Source of the DNA: Gonatopus flavifemur
Taxonomy: Eukaryota > Arthropoda > Insecta > Hymenoptera > Dryinidae
Direction: 5' to 3'
NCBI GenBank assembly: GCA_018340375.1
Contig: JAFFJZ010000009.1
Coordinates: 21,716,501-21,780,500 of the forward strand
Length of the DNA: 64,000 bases
The position numbers and the translations under genes are program-made. The notes under the pieces were generated by a model. The model worked only from the letters and a program-made list of their open reading frames with translations, was not told the DNA's origin and did no database searches. Shown one piece after another: positions 54,244 through 64,000 of the stretch. Each line of letters starts with the position of its first letter. Position 1 is the first letter of the stretch.

Positions 54244-57087
54244 GAAGTTTTCCGTTCATTAAGAATGTGTCATGTTAATGCACAATCACTTATGGCTCAT
54301 TTTGATGAATTCTCTGATTTTTTCTGCACTAAGAATCCGAATAAGTACGATGTTATTGCGGTATCTGAGACCTGGTTTAGGAGTGACATGGATGACTCAT
54401 TCTGCTCATTGGATGGATATGTGGTCTTTCGTTGCAATAGGGTGGGTCGTATTGGCGGGGGGGTCTGTCTCTATATTAAACAGAATCTCCAATACAAAAT
54501 TATACAGAAATCTGAGTACGATGCCACTTGTCCACAACCCGAATATCTATTCGTCCAGGTTTCCAGCACGTGTATGCGCAAAGTACTCATTGATGTAGTT
54601 TACAGACCTCCGAAAATAGGATTTGCTAATTTGGAAACGGTGATCTCTACACTGAGTACTGACTATCACAACAAAATCATTATGGGTGACTGAAACACCG
54701 ACTTGTGCCGTTCATCTCCTGATAGTACTTATCTCCGTAAAATACTCTCTAGTCTGAATCTGGCCATTGTCCCCTACGGCCCCACTCATCACACGTCCAT
54801 CTCTTCTACCTTGCTTGACTTATGTGTAGTGGACGATCTCTCCAAAGTGATTGACCATGAACAAAAGGAAATGCCTTTTCTATCTCGGCAGGACATGATC
54901 TCAATTGAATACTCTTTCAATCTACCCATAAGTCAACAGCAGATCGTCTCTGTGCGTGATTACTCGCGTATCAATGGGCAAGACATTGATATACCATCGA
55001 TTTTGCTGAACATCGGGAACTCGGGTATTACAAATATTGATGAGTGTGTTGGGGTTTTTCCATGATTATCTCACTGATCTATACAATAGTGAAGTACCGA
55101 TCAGAAGGTTCACTCCCAGACGTCCTCCTTCTCCCTGGATAACTCAGGAGATTCGTAATCTCATCCGTGAACGTAACACTGCGAGGAGGACATATCTCCG
55201 CACAAGAAATCCTGAATGTCATCTACTTTTCACACGACTAAGGAACAACGTTGTTACTTCTCTCAGGAATGCGAAGCGTCAATATTATAATGACAGATTG
55301 ATGGGCACTCCCGACTCACGCACACTTTGGAGAGAACTTCGTACCCTGAGAATAATCAAATCTAATAGTAATCATCCGCCCGCGGATAAATTTTGTGTGA
55401 ACGAGCTTAGTTTACACTTCTCTGCTGGCTTTCATCCGGCCTGTCCTCCACCGCCCATTCTCGACCAAAGTCTCGGCTACAGTGATAACCTTTTCTTTTT
55501 CCCTCACTTGACTCCTCATGATCTGCTACATTTCTATCATTTTTCTAACTCAAATACTATTCCTCCAGATGGGCTTCCTGGTCGATTCCTTGACCTGATC
55601 GCTCCGTCCATTTTTCCATTCCTACTGACCTTATTCAATTCCTCTCTCATGCTATCTCTCTTTCCTATGGCGTGGAAACGCTCCTCCATTACACCTATAC
55701 CTAAAACAAGATCTCCACAAACTCCACGTGATTTTCGCCCTATCTCCATTCTCTGTGAGTCATCTAAAATACTTGAAAAGATCGTCCATCACTTCTTGTG
55801 TGATTTTTTGACCAAGAATCCTCTACTTGACCAATATCAGTGTGGATTCATCAAACACCGCTCCACTCAAACTGCTCTTTTGAAATTGACTGATGATGTT
55901 CGTGAAGCGATTGATAAGCGCATGATCACTCTTTTGGTGGGGTTTGATTTCTCAAGAGCTTTTGATACCGTTAACCACTCTTTGCTTATACAAAAACTCG
56001 CTTCTTTCAATATATCTACCCCCGTGCTGAAGTGGTTTTGGTCCTATCTATCTGGTCGCACGCAATCAGTTAGAAGCTCTAAAGGTTGCTCCGAATGGAC
56101 TCCAGTTACCTCAGGTGTTCCCAAGGCTCTCGCCTGGGCCCTCTCTTATTCGCACTGTATGTCACCGACATAAATTCGATTATTCACCATTGTAAACTCT
56201 TTAAATTCGCTGATGACTTTTCTATTTATTTGCATACTTCACCTTTTCTCATAGACGAATGTATCTCGAAATTGAATGACGATATACAGAGAATTGCCAG
56301 CTGGTGCTCCACCAACTACCTAATTCTGAACCCCTTGAAAACCAATTGCATGATCCTTGGTCCTCCACGTTACGTCAACGATATTTCTCTTCGCTCCTTA
56401 CCGCACATCATACTTCAGAGCACCCCTATAAATCTTGTCTCTTCGCTTAAATCGCTTGGGATTATTCTGACACCTTCTCTTAATTGGAATGAGCAAGTAA
56501 CTTCTGTCTGCAGGAAAGTCTCGTGCGCACTCTACCAATTGCGACTTAATGGCAACGCACTCTCTATCCAGATGAGAACTAAACTGATTTCAACGCTAGT
56601 TATACCCTATTTTGATTATTGTTGCTTAGTTCTCACTGATCTCTCCGAAGGAGACAGTATACGTCTGCAGCGTAAACTGAATGCCTACGTGCGGTTTATT
56701 TTCAATCTCAGGAAAGATGTCCACATCTCTCCTTTCTTCACGCGCCTCGGCTGGCTCAAACTTCCTGAGCGACGGAAATTTTTCCTGGGGTCGTACTTGC
56801 ATCATCTATTTGCTTTCAAGGATCCTCCTTTTCTTTACGATCGTTTTAACTTTGGTACCTCTGATGAAATTCGTTGCACTAGATCGAATAGGGGGCTCCT
56901 TAAAATACCACTGCATCGTACTACCACATATCAGAAATCTTTTTTGATAACAGGTAGTAAACTCTGGAACACGATCCCAGATAACATCAAGTGTAGCTCT
57001 TCCCTAAAGTCTTCAAAAAGAGGTATTATGACTTCTTGCTCACCTCCACCCTTTCTCACTCATAGACATATACTCCTTTTCAAGTAG
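54244..57087 (+). pseudogene. Retrotransposon ORF2: endonuclease and reverse transcriptase, broken
   Basis: Endonuclease: NAQSLMAHFDEF, AVSETW (metal-binding Glu), GGGVCLYIK, DVVYRPP, and MGD*NTDL, where a TGA at 54691-54693 replaces the Trp; then SSTLLDLCVV. A frameshift lies near 55040-55065. RT: PDGLPGRFL, IPKTRSPQTPRDFRPISI, FIKHRSTQTALL, VGFDFSRAFDTVNHSLL (palm Asp), TSGVP, then a frameshift near 56120-56160 and KFADDFSIYLHTS (FADD, 56203-56216), followed by LKSLGI and the C-terminal SDLSEGDSIRLQRKLNAYVRFIF region to TAG 57085-57087. About 945 codons, typical length for CR1/Jockey-type elements. Confidence 0.85.
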
Positions 57088-57683
57088 GTTCATCGTGGTT
57101 CATCTTACGCTTTTCTTGCCTTCATCTTCATTCTGCGCATTTATAACTATTGTATCTCTATTTTATATCTGTATTTTCATTTGCCTCCATCTTCATTCTG
57201 CGCATTTATAACTATTGTATCTCTATCTTATATCTGTATTTTCATTTCTCACACCTTTGTAATCTCATCCTCACTCTCATTCTCATTTCATCTTTATTTT
57301 TAAGTTCATTCATTCTGCCTTCTCTTTGCTTTTCGGGCTGTGGGTTTAATGCTGTATATACATAAGTATTTTTGTATATAATATCTTTGTTATTGTTTAT
57401 ACTTCTTTCTCAATTGTTCCACAGGATGTTCATCCTAGAACATAAATAAACATATCTATCTATCTATCTATCTATCTATACGTCCCACTTATTCACTTTA
57501 ATATATGAGAAAAAACGCGTTAACTACTACCTCGCCACCGCGAACGGCCTGTTCTACGATAAAACACAACACTTTTTGATATCGTCATTTCGACCTTATA
57601 AAATTGATTTGAGAAGAAGAAATCATATTTTTCCCCACCTTAACCTCCACAATACACATTTAAATCAACAATAAACATTTATA

Positions 57684-57798
57684 GGAGCCTTCCGAAGTAG
57701 CTGACCTGATCATCTGGTCATGACTAGATCACCTTGGATTGGTTGAGAAGTGATCTGGTCATGACCAAATGATCAGGTCAGCTACTTCGGAAGGCTCC
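57684..57798. mobile_element. GGAGCCTTCC palindromic MITE, copy 2
   Basis: 115 bp, same as 31524-31638, with ATA on both sides (57681-57683, 57799-57801). Confidence 0.85.
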
Positions 57799-57801
57799 AT
57801 A

Positions 57802-58646
57802 AAATAGCCCATTACTTGGTTTGATTACAATTTTTTGAAATTTTTTTCAACACTCAAATGAGACATTTTTATGTTTACAGGGCCAATAACAATGCGAAGC
57901 GCTACGCGTTGTAAAATATGTATTCGCAAATGAAAATGCATACAATGTCCATATATTTATATTAAATTGTAAATTTACATCATATCACTTGTTATTCTTC
58001 GCTTTTTCAACGTTTGACATTTCGTCGTTATGTTTCACCGTACACAATGATTATCTTCTCATCTTCATCGTTTGAATACTCGATAAAGCCCAGCCAGAAA
58101 TTGATAATCTGCAATGGCATATCACGTGGTTACTCGCGTGAAACTGCGTCGTCACATGGTAAATATGAGGCCATGATCATGATTGTGAGACCATAACATC
58201 ACGTGATATTTTTCTTACAGGGAATCCTCCTCTTCATTAAATGTGATTGTGTATTAACGTATTATATTTCGATCTAGATCGTTAACTTTTAAAAAATTAT
58301 TGATCAACCGAAATTGTGTTTTCTCAAATTTTCACACCTTTAAGATTAGAATGAAAAAATTCGCCCAAATTAATGTGATAGCACTGCGTTTGTCCTTAAA
58401 AATGTTTCCGTAGTAATTCCTGTATGGAACCTTATAAGAAATCTGTAGGAAATCCTGCACTATTTTTGCAAATGTTTTCCTACAGAAATCCTTACTTTGA
58501 GTATTACTTACTTTGAGTGTTCAAAAAGGTAAAAAAAGATTTCACACTAATAAATCAAGGGACGCGATAGCGTCCCAACGCCAAGTATATGAAGAAACTC
58601 GTGAGAAAAAATGTTTCGAATGATTAAGCAAAAGTCATGCGCTACC
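57802..58646. other. AT-rich spacer
   Basis: No gene recognised. 58425-58495 has a small inverted pair (TACAGAAATCC-like words) that may be another short MITE. Confidence 0.35.
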
Positions 58647-58701
58647 GGAGCCTTCCGAAGTAGCTGATCTGATCATCTGGTCAATTACTTCGGAAGGCTC
58701 C
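58647..58701. mobile_element. GGAGCCTTCC palindromic MITE, copy 3 (internally deleted)
   Basis: 55 bp: the outer GGAGCCTTCCGAAGTA... and its inverse, with ACC on both sides (58644-58646, 58702-58704). The clean duplication fixes the target size at 3 bp. Confidence 0.85.
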
Positions 58702-58999
58702 ACCGTGTACCTATACACCAAGACCAAGATTTTCTATAGTCAAAAAATCTTCAAATCACAATAACACAACACACACTGCATTTCACGAAAAAATACCCAC
58801 ATAACAATTCATGTCTTGCGATGTCTTTTAGATAAGTTTAAAGATGTCTTGTGCAACACATTTAGATGTCTAAAACTCTTCTTAACGGGATACAGAAACA
58901 CACCTCCATCCCATAGCTACAACCATGATCAATTTCAGTAGGAAGGCTCGGAAGGGGGCAGAAATCAAGGGGGCAGAAGCGTAGTGAACAGACAACAAA

Positions 59000-60890
59000 C
59001 AAAAATGAAGTAGATTAACCGTAGAACTCTATACGTTGGCTATCATCACTATCAACTTCATTAGGTGGCGTCATCAACAAATAGAGAAACAGCAAAAGTG
59101 CAGTGGATGTACCACAAATTCTTGCGATAGGTATCCTGCTACCAGATTCTCCCAGAAGAATTACAGGGGGACAAAGAACAAGCAGAAAAGAAGCAGATAT
59201 ACCATGAATCTGTACGCTAGCTACCACCACTATCAAATTCATTGGATGTAGTCGTAAGCAAATGAAGAAAAGTCAGCAGCGCAGCAAATATGCTACAGAT
59301 CCTTGCATCAGGCGCAGTTCACAGACCCACTGACAAATCATTCAGCAGACTATTCAGGATCAATTTAACCAAAATTGAACATATATAACAATATCGTGAT
59401 TATAAAAATTGTTGTGAAATAACTATAGTTCATCCTAACTTATGTGAATGGAAATACAATCCATTCTAACATGTTCTCTCCAAAAGTTTCATCTTTCCAG
59501 TTATTCCATTCAACCTGGATGATATTTCTATTCCTATAAACCTTTATTCTCATTTCAAATTATCCTTGTTTTCAAAGAATTAAATTCTTCAATATTATGC
59601 ATAATAAATATATTTCTCCTCACATATTTACACACTTACATCGTTATGCCTAAATATGTGTCGAGAATGAAGACAATCCTATTCACTAGCAAATTTTTTC
59701 TTTCATTTCAACATATATTTAACAATAAGGATCTGTGAGAATGGAAATATAAGAGAGGGAAGATATTTAATATTCATAATATTTAAGAATTCAATTCTTC
59801 GAAAACAAGGATAGTTTTAAATAAGAATGAAGGTTTATAGAAAAAGAAATATAATTCAGGTTGAATGGAACAATTGAAAATATAAAACTTTTGGAGAGAA
59901 CATTTTAGAATGAATCATATCTCCAATCACATAAGTTGAGATGAACTATAGTTATTTTACAACAATTTCTATAATCAAAATCATTTATATTAATTTCTAT
60001 GGCGCATGGGTTCAATTTTCATCAAATTGATTCTGAATGATCTGCTTAATTATTTGTCAGTGGGTTTCTGAAGTGTGCCCGATGGAAGGATATTTGCTGC
60101 GCTGCTGACTTTTCTTCATTTGCTCACAACTACATCCAATCAATTTGATAGTGATGGTAGCTAGCGTACAGATTCATGGTAAATTTGCTTCTTTTCTGCT
60201 TGTTGTTCGTCTCCCTGTAATTCTTCTGGAAGAATCTGATAGCAGAATACCTATCGCAAGGATTTTTGGTACATCCACTGCGCTTGTGCCGTTTCTCTAT
60301 TTGTTGACGACACCACCTAATGAAGTTGATAGTGATTATGAGTAATGTACAGATCTCTATGGTTTTTCCTACTTCATCTCTCTTTGTTGGTTGTCCAACT
60401 ATGATTCTACTGTGGAAATCTGATAGCAGCATTATCTTTGTTTTCACAGAATTAAATTCCTAAATATTATGAATATGAAATATCTTTCTTCCACCATTTC
60501 TTCTTATTGCTTCTTTTCTTTCTTTTTTTTCCATTCTCACAGATCTTTATTTTGAAATATATGTTGAAATGGGAAGAAAAATTTGCTGGTGAATAAGATT
60601 ATTTTCATTCTGGTCACATATTTAGGCATAACGATGTGAGAAGAAATATATTTAATATTCATAATATTTAAGAATTCAATTCTTTGACAATAAAGATAAT
60701 TTGAAATGAGAATAAAGGTTTATAGGAATGGAAATATAATCCAGGTAGAATGGAACATTTGAAAAGATGAAACTTTTGAGGAGAGCATGTTAGAATAAAT
60801 CGTATCTCCCAGTCACATAAGTTAACATGCACTGTAGTTATTTTACAACCATTTCTATAATCACAATATTGTTATATATGTTCAATGTTC
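59000..60890. repeat. Large palindrome with a third partial arm
   Basis: The left arm (about 59020-59700) and right arm (about 59740-60400) are inverted relatives: ATCACTATCAACTTCATTAGG and its inverse, AGAAGAATTACAGGG and its inverse, AAACCTTTATTCTCATTT and its inverse. A third partial copy of the inner part follows at about 60450-60890 in the same orientation as the right arm. Each arm has an internal ~181-bp repeat (TAGCTACCACCACTATCAAATTC). Open frames 59036-59251 and 60130-60447 mirror this and are not genes. 58820-58890 and 60920-61090 carry shared GATGTCTT words that may be outer ends. Confidence 0.65.
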
Positions 60891-61090
60891 ATCAATGGAT
60901 GGATCTTACAGATGTCTTATACAACAGCTTTCACTATCCTCAAGATATCTTCGATTGAGAAACCTAAAAAATGTCTTTTGATCTCTTTTAGGCGTATTTG
61001 TGATTACTTATCGAAGATATCTTAAAGATAGTGAAAACTTTTGCATAAGACATCTTTAAGATATCCAGTGGAACTCTTTCAGACAGTGAC

Positions 61091-61470
61091 AAATATTTTT
61101 TTTGTCTGGGCGAGATATTTATCATCAGTGATACTGATCTGAAATGAACAGGATTAAAAATACAAATATTTAATGAAGAATAAAGGGTAAGGATATTTCG
61201 GAATATTATATATGTCTTATAAATGAGATTATCATCACAGATAATGATACGTAGAATAACTACAGGTCAGTTTGACTGAAGGGACTGGAAATACCGTTTA
61301 TTCTAAAATGATCTCTTCCAAAGTTCAATCTCTCCTGTGGTGTCATTCAAGTTGAATTATATTTCTATTCTTACAAAGCTTTATCCTAGATAGCATGAGA
61401 GTTCAGTTATGACAGTGAAAATGAATTAATTATAAATACTTTGAATTCAATTTGAATTCTTAATCAACAC
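61091..61470. other. Spacer with GAATTC-word MITE fragment
   Basis: From 61385, CAGTTATGACAGTGAAAATGAATTAATT resembles the MITE at 61931-62112; its other half seems to resume at 61670-61740 after the 61471-61648 insertion. Confidence 0.4.
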
Positions 61471-61648
61471 GTTACCCTAGTGAAAAAATTTCACTCAAAA
61501 TCTCTGAGAATTTCAGACATTTTCAATGAAAAGTTTTTCTGAGGATTTCAGAGCTATTCATACTTTATCAGAGATTTTCAGTGATTTTAAGAGAAATTCA
61601 GAGAAATCTTCAAAGATTTTCAGAGAAATTTTTTTCGTCAGGGTAGTG
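61471..61648. mobile_element. ACCCTAGTGAAAAAATTTC MITE
   Basis: Inverted ends ACCCTAGTGAAAAAATTTC and GAAATTTTTTTCGTCAGGGT, with CTCTGAGAATTTCAG words inside, similar in style to the arms of the MITE at 37625-38268. Confidence 0.6.
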
Positions 61649-61930
61649 TTCAGAAAAAATTTATATTGCGAGTTGGAAAATAAATTTATCAAGATTCAAT
61701 ACATATTCATTTTGAATTCATTCGAGTCATATTGAATATGAATGATCATTTATAATATCTCGGTATTCGTCAAAATTATCTATGTTTCTAGAGAATGCTG
61801 TTCTCAAATTCTAGATACTATGGAATTCGTAAAGAATCTTCCAAAAACTTTATTCCAACACTAAAGTTCTTGGAGAGTTGTTGAAAAATTTATCAATCCC
61901 CATACAGCACAAAAGTCCCCGTAAAGAGCT

Positions 61931-62112
61931 CCCGTTATGACAGTAAACATGAATTCATTATGAATGGTTTGGATTCAAAATGAACTCTTCACGAATAACC
62001 TAATCTTCAGAAAGAATTCATATCACGACTTCATGAAGAACTATTCAGACATTCAACATATATGCATTCTGAATTCATTGAGTTCATATTGAATTCATTT
62101 TTACTGTCATAA
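61931..62112. mobile_element. CCCGTTATGACAGTAAA palindromic MITE
   Basis: Ends CCCGTTATGACAGTAAACATGAATTCA and its near inverse (TGAATTCATTTTTACTGTCATAACGGG), with GAATTC words inside. Confidence 0.7.
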
Positions 62113-62368
62113 CGGGGACTGTTCAAGAAGTTCTCTCAGAAGTTTTTGTGAATTCAAAATGATCATTTGGGCTGTCTTGGTCAACTCTTCCCTATCTGGA
62201 CGTCATCCCCACATATTTCCACTCTTACAGGTTTTTATTTTTGTAAATACGTATCGAAAAAAAAAAGAAATATGTTTAACCCTTAATTGAGACCGCTAAA
62301 AAGACACTACTGAATCCTTCAATCTATTTAATTGGATTTAAGAACATTTTGTACGCATACATCTTCAC

Positions 62369-62476
62369 CCATACAGCACAACAGTTGAAAAAGAATTCAT
62401 AATGAATCAATTTTGAATTCTTATAATTACAAATTAATTCATTATGAATTCTTTTTCAACTATGGTGCTGGGTGGG
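62369..62476. mobile_element. ACCCATACAGCAC palindromic MITE
   Basis: About 108 bp: CACCCATACAGCACAACAGTTG and CAACTATGGTGCTGGGTGGGT are imperfect inverted ends, followed inward by GAAAAAGAATTCATAATGAAT and its inverse. The same CCCATACAGCACAA word occurs at about 61899. Confidence 0.65.
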
Positions 62477-62479
62477 TAC

Positions 62480-64000
62480 ATTTGGTACGTTTTCATCTCT
62501 TTGATGTGGAAATAATACTGTTCCCTGGTGAAAATCTAGAAGTGAAGGGAGCGGAAATTGTGTTACATGACGATGAATCTCGCTCCCGGAATACAGAAGA
62601 ATACAACCCCTATTCCCGCCTGTATTCCGGTGCGTGGCCTATTTCCAATCAAAGGGAAGTCGGGTCGCAAACATTATTTAAAATATATATATTTGAACAT
62701 ATACATATATCGACCCATAGCACGTAAGAAATAAATGTACGCTGAAACAAAAACGCTGAGCTGGAAGAAAGAAATCTAGGTCAGAGCTCGCATCGATGTC
62801 CACATCGATGCATATTTTCGATCACAAATAAAATTAAGCTGCCACGCCGAAAAACGAGGGCTGCACCAGGCCGCCTGGTCAAGCCTTGATCAGGCATGTA
62901 ATGGCAGAAAAAGCTGTCTGTCGGGGTGCTTGATTTCGGCTGCTTTTATGCTTTTTCTCTAACCATCAGGTGATCAATGTAGTATAATATGCTTAACATA
63001 GACGGCGGACCCAATATTTTCCTTATTAATCAGTAAGCAAAGAAGGTTAGTTCAATCGTGGAATTCAAGAGCACTCGCGCAAGACGAATGTTTAATTATC
63101 CCGGTAGATAGATACGAATGCAATGAATCTTCAAATTACTTGAGTACGTCTAATGAAGGTGAAATATCGTAGAACGCTTTGGTTGATGAATCAAGGCAAT
63201 GGCCCTTATAATAAAAAGTGCAGCATACTAGAATTGATATGCTGCTTCAAAAATTTCGAAGATTTCATTTGTCAATTTTTAGTACTCATTTATGTGACTC
63301 GGCAAACAAAAAAAATGAAAATTGAATACGTGTCTTCTTACATTTTGTATATACAGTAAAAACTATTAATTATATCAGTTGTGAAGTAGTTTTATTGGGA
63401 TTTCACTAATTTTTCTAAATTTTAAAATATTCCGTCATATCCATACTCTCCAATTACTCTATTCTTCAATAAATACCTGTATTTTTAATTCTCTCTATTT
63501 TCACGCTCATATCCGCTTGAATATTACTCATGGTGAATATCTATTTTTTAACTTTGACAGAGTCTCGTTTTTAACCAGCAATTAGTATCGTCCCTATCAA
63601 AAAATCCAAGTGGGTCTCATGAAAACCTACATGGGAATCCCTGGGAATTGATGGATACCCATTGATTTCCATGTTACTGGACCCATTGATGTCCAGGTTT
63701 TTGTCATGAAAATTCTGCGAATTGGAATATTCCAGATGTTGTTCATCCTACCCTGGTGAAAGTGAAGCGTTGAAGCTCGACGAGAGCACGTCCAAAGAGT
63801 AACCCAAGAGTCATCTAAGCGTAAGAAAGAGTGATCTAAGCATAACTTAGGAAGAAATTGAAACATTTCCACGCTTCATTTGTTTCAATTCTTATATAAC
63901 GAGTTTTTCCGTAGGTAAAAGACGAAAAATCCCGTTATATACGTAAAAGAAAATGAAGTACTTTCCCAACCGGAGTGGCTCGATTGGAAAAGCGAGTGGG
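62480..64000. other. No gene recognised to the window end
   Basis: 62490-62680 is GC-richer with CTCCCGGAATACAG and TGTATTCCGG words (an inverted pair). 62790-62950 is GC-richer (GGCCGCCTGGTCAAGCC). 63600-63720 has CCATTGAT / ATCAATGG repeats in a short palindromic area. Short open frames in this stretch show no domain. Confidence 0.35.

Larger units (their letters stand above)
52100..57480 (+). mobile_element. CR1/Jockey-type non-LTR retrotransposon, nearly full length
   Basis: A ~1-kb leader with (CT)n runs (52203-52245), ORF1 (53083-54210), ORF2 (54244-57087), a 3' untranslated region with a duplicated ~80-bp segment (57125-57245), and a terminal (ATCT)n microsatellite at about 57452-57480. 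The 5' limit is uncertain. ORF1 is intact; ORF2 has one stop and two frameshifts. Confidence 0.8.

Noticed and set aside
59036..60447. A duplicated small gene (71 and 105 codons)
   Set aside because: The frames are mirror images within the palindrome arms and include internal repeat units.

Overview
This window looks like transposon-dense intergenic DNA from an arthropod, most probably an insect. The evidence is an AT-rich composition, GT-AG splice sites, TATA promoters and AATAAA signals, and at least a dozen classes of animal transposable elements: Transib, Polinton/Maverick, mariner, an IS630/Tc1-type element with long inverted repeats, hAT, BEL/Pao, RTE, CR1/Jockey-type non-LTR elements, foldbacks and many MITEs. 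I cannot name the species. I found no rRNA, no complete tRNA gene, no CRISPR array and no confidently identified intact host gene.

Layout. 1-2010: a broken Transib (RAG1-like) transposase, followed by three ~122-bp repeats. 2600-7240, minus strand: a decayed Polinton carrying integrase, minor-capsid, core-protein-X-like and major-capsid genes. 7438-9163: a foldback element whose right part is inside a 7.06-kb block (7903-14966) that is repeated in direct orientation at 15010-22074 after a 43-bp spacer. The differences I could place between the two copies are all homopolymer or dinucleotide length changes. Each copy holds a foldback half, exon-like tandem repeats, a degenerate Cys-rich two-exon gene, an intronic array of 13 hairpins sharing one loop sequence, and the 3' half of an unassigned DDE-type transposase. 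A nearly full-length copy of that transposase follows at 22110-24029 in the opposite orientation.

25178-26227: mariner with two stops. 26806-29967: a non-LTR fragment, then a BEL/Pao pol fragment with a primer-binding site and a putative LTR. 29998-32475: a large foldback with tRNA-like boxes and MITEs nested inside one another. 33363-36099: a hAT-type element (8-bp target duplication) split by an IS630/Tc1-type element with its own transposase. 36820-37370: a diverged relative of the Cys-rich gene. 37625-38268: a long-TIR MITE. 38530-39620: a degenerate ~158-bp satellite. 40847-41698: an intact ORF1-like protein. 45564-49720: an RTE element with several MITE insertions. 52100-57480: a CR1/Jockey-type element with ORF1 and ORF2. 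57.5-64 kb: further MITEs and a large palindrome.

The two observations I rate highest are (1) the hairpin array, in which the loop (CRCGWGT) is constant while unrelated stems keep their pairing, and (2) a canonical histone-mRNA-type 3' stem-loop placed 64-101 nt after the stop codon in two unrelated transposase genes, with a shared downstream block.
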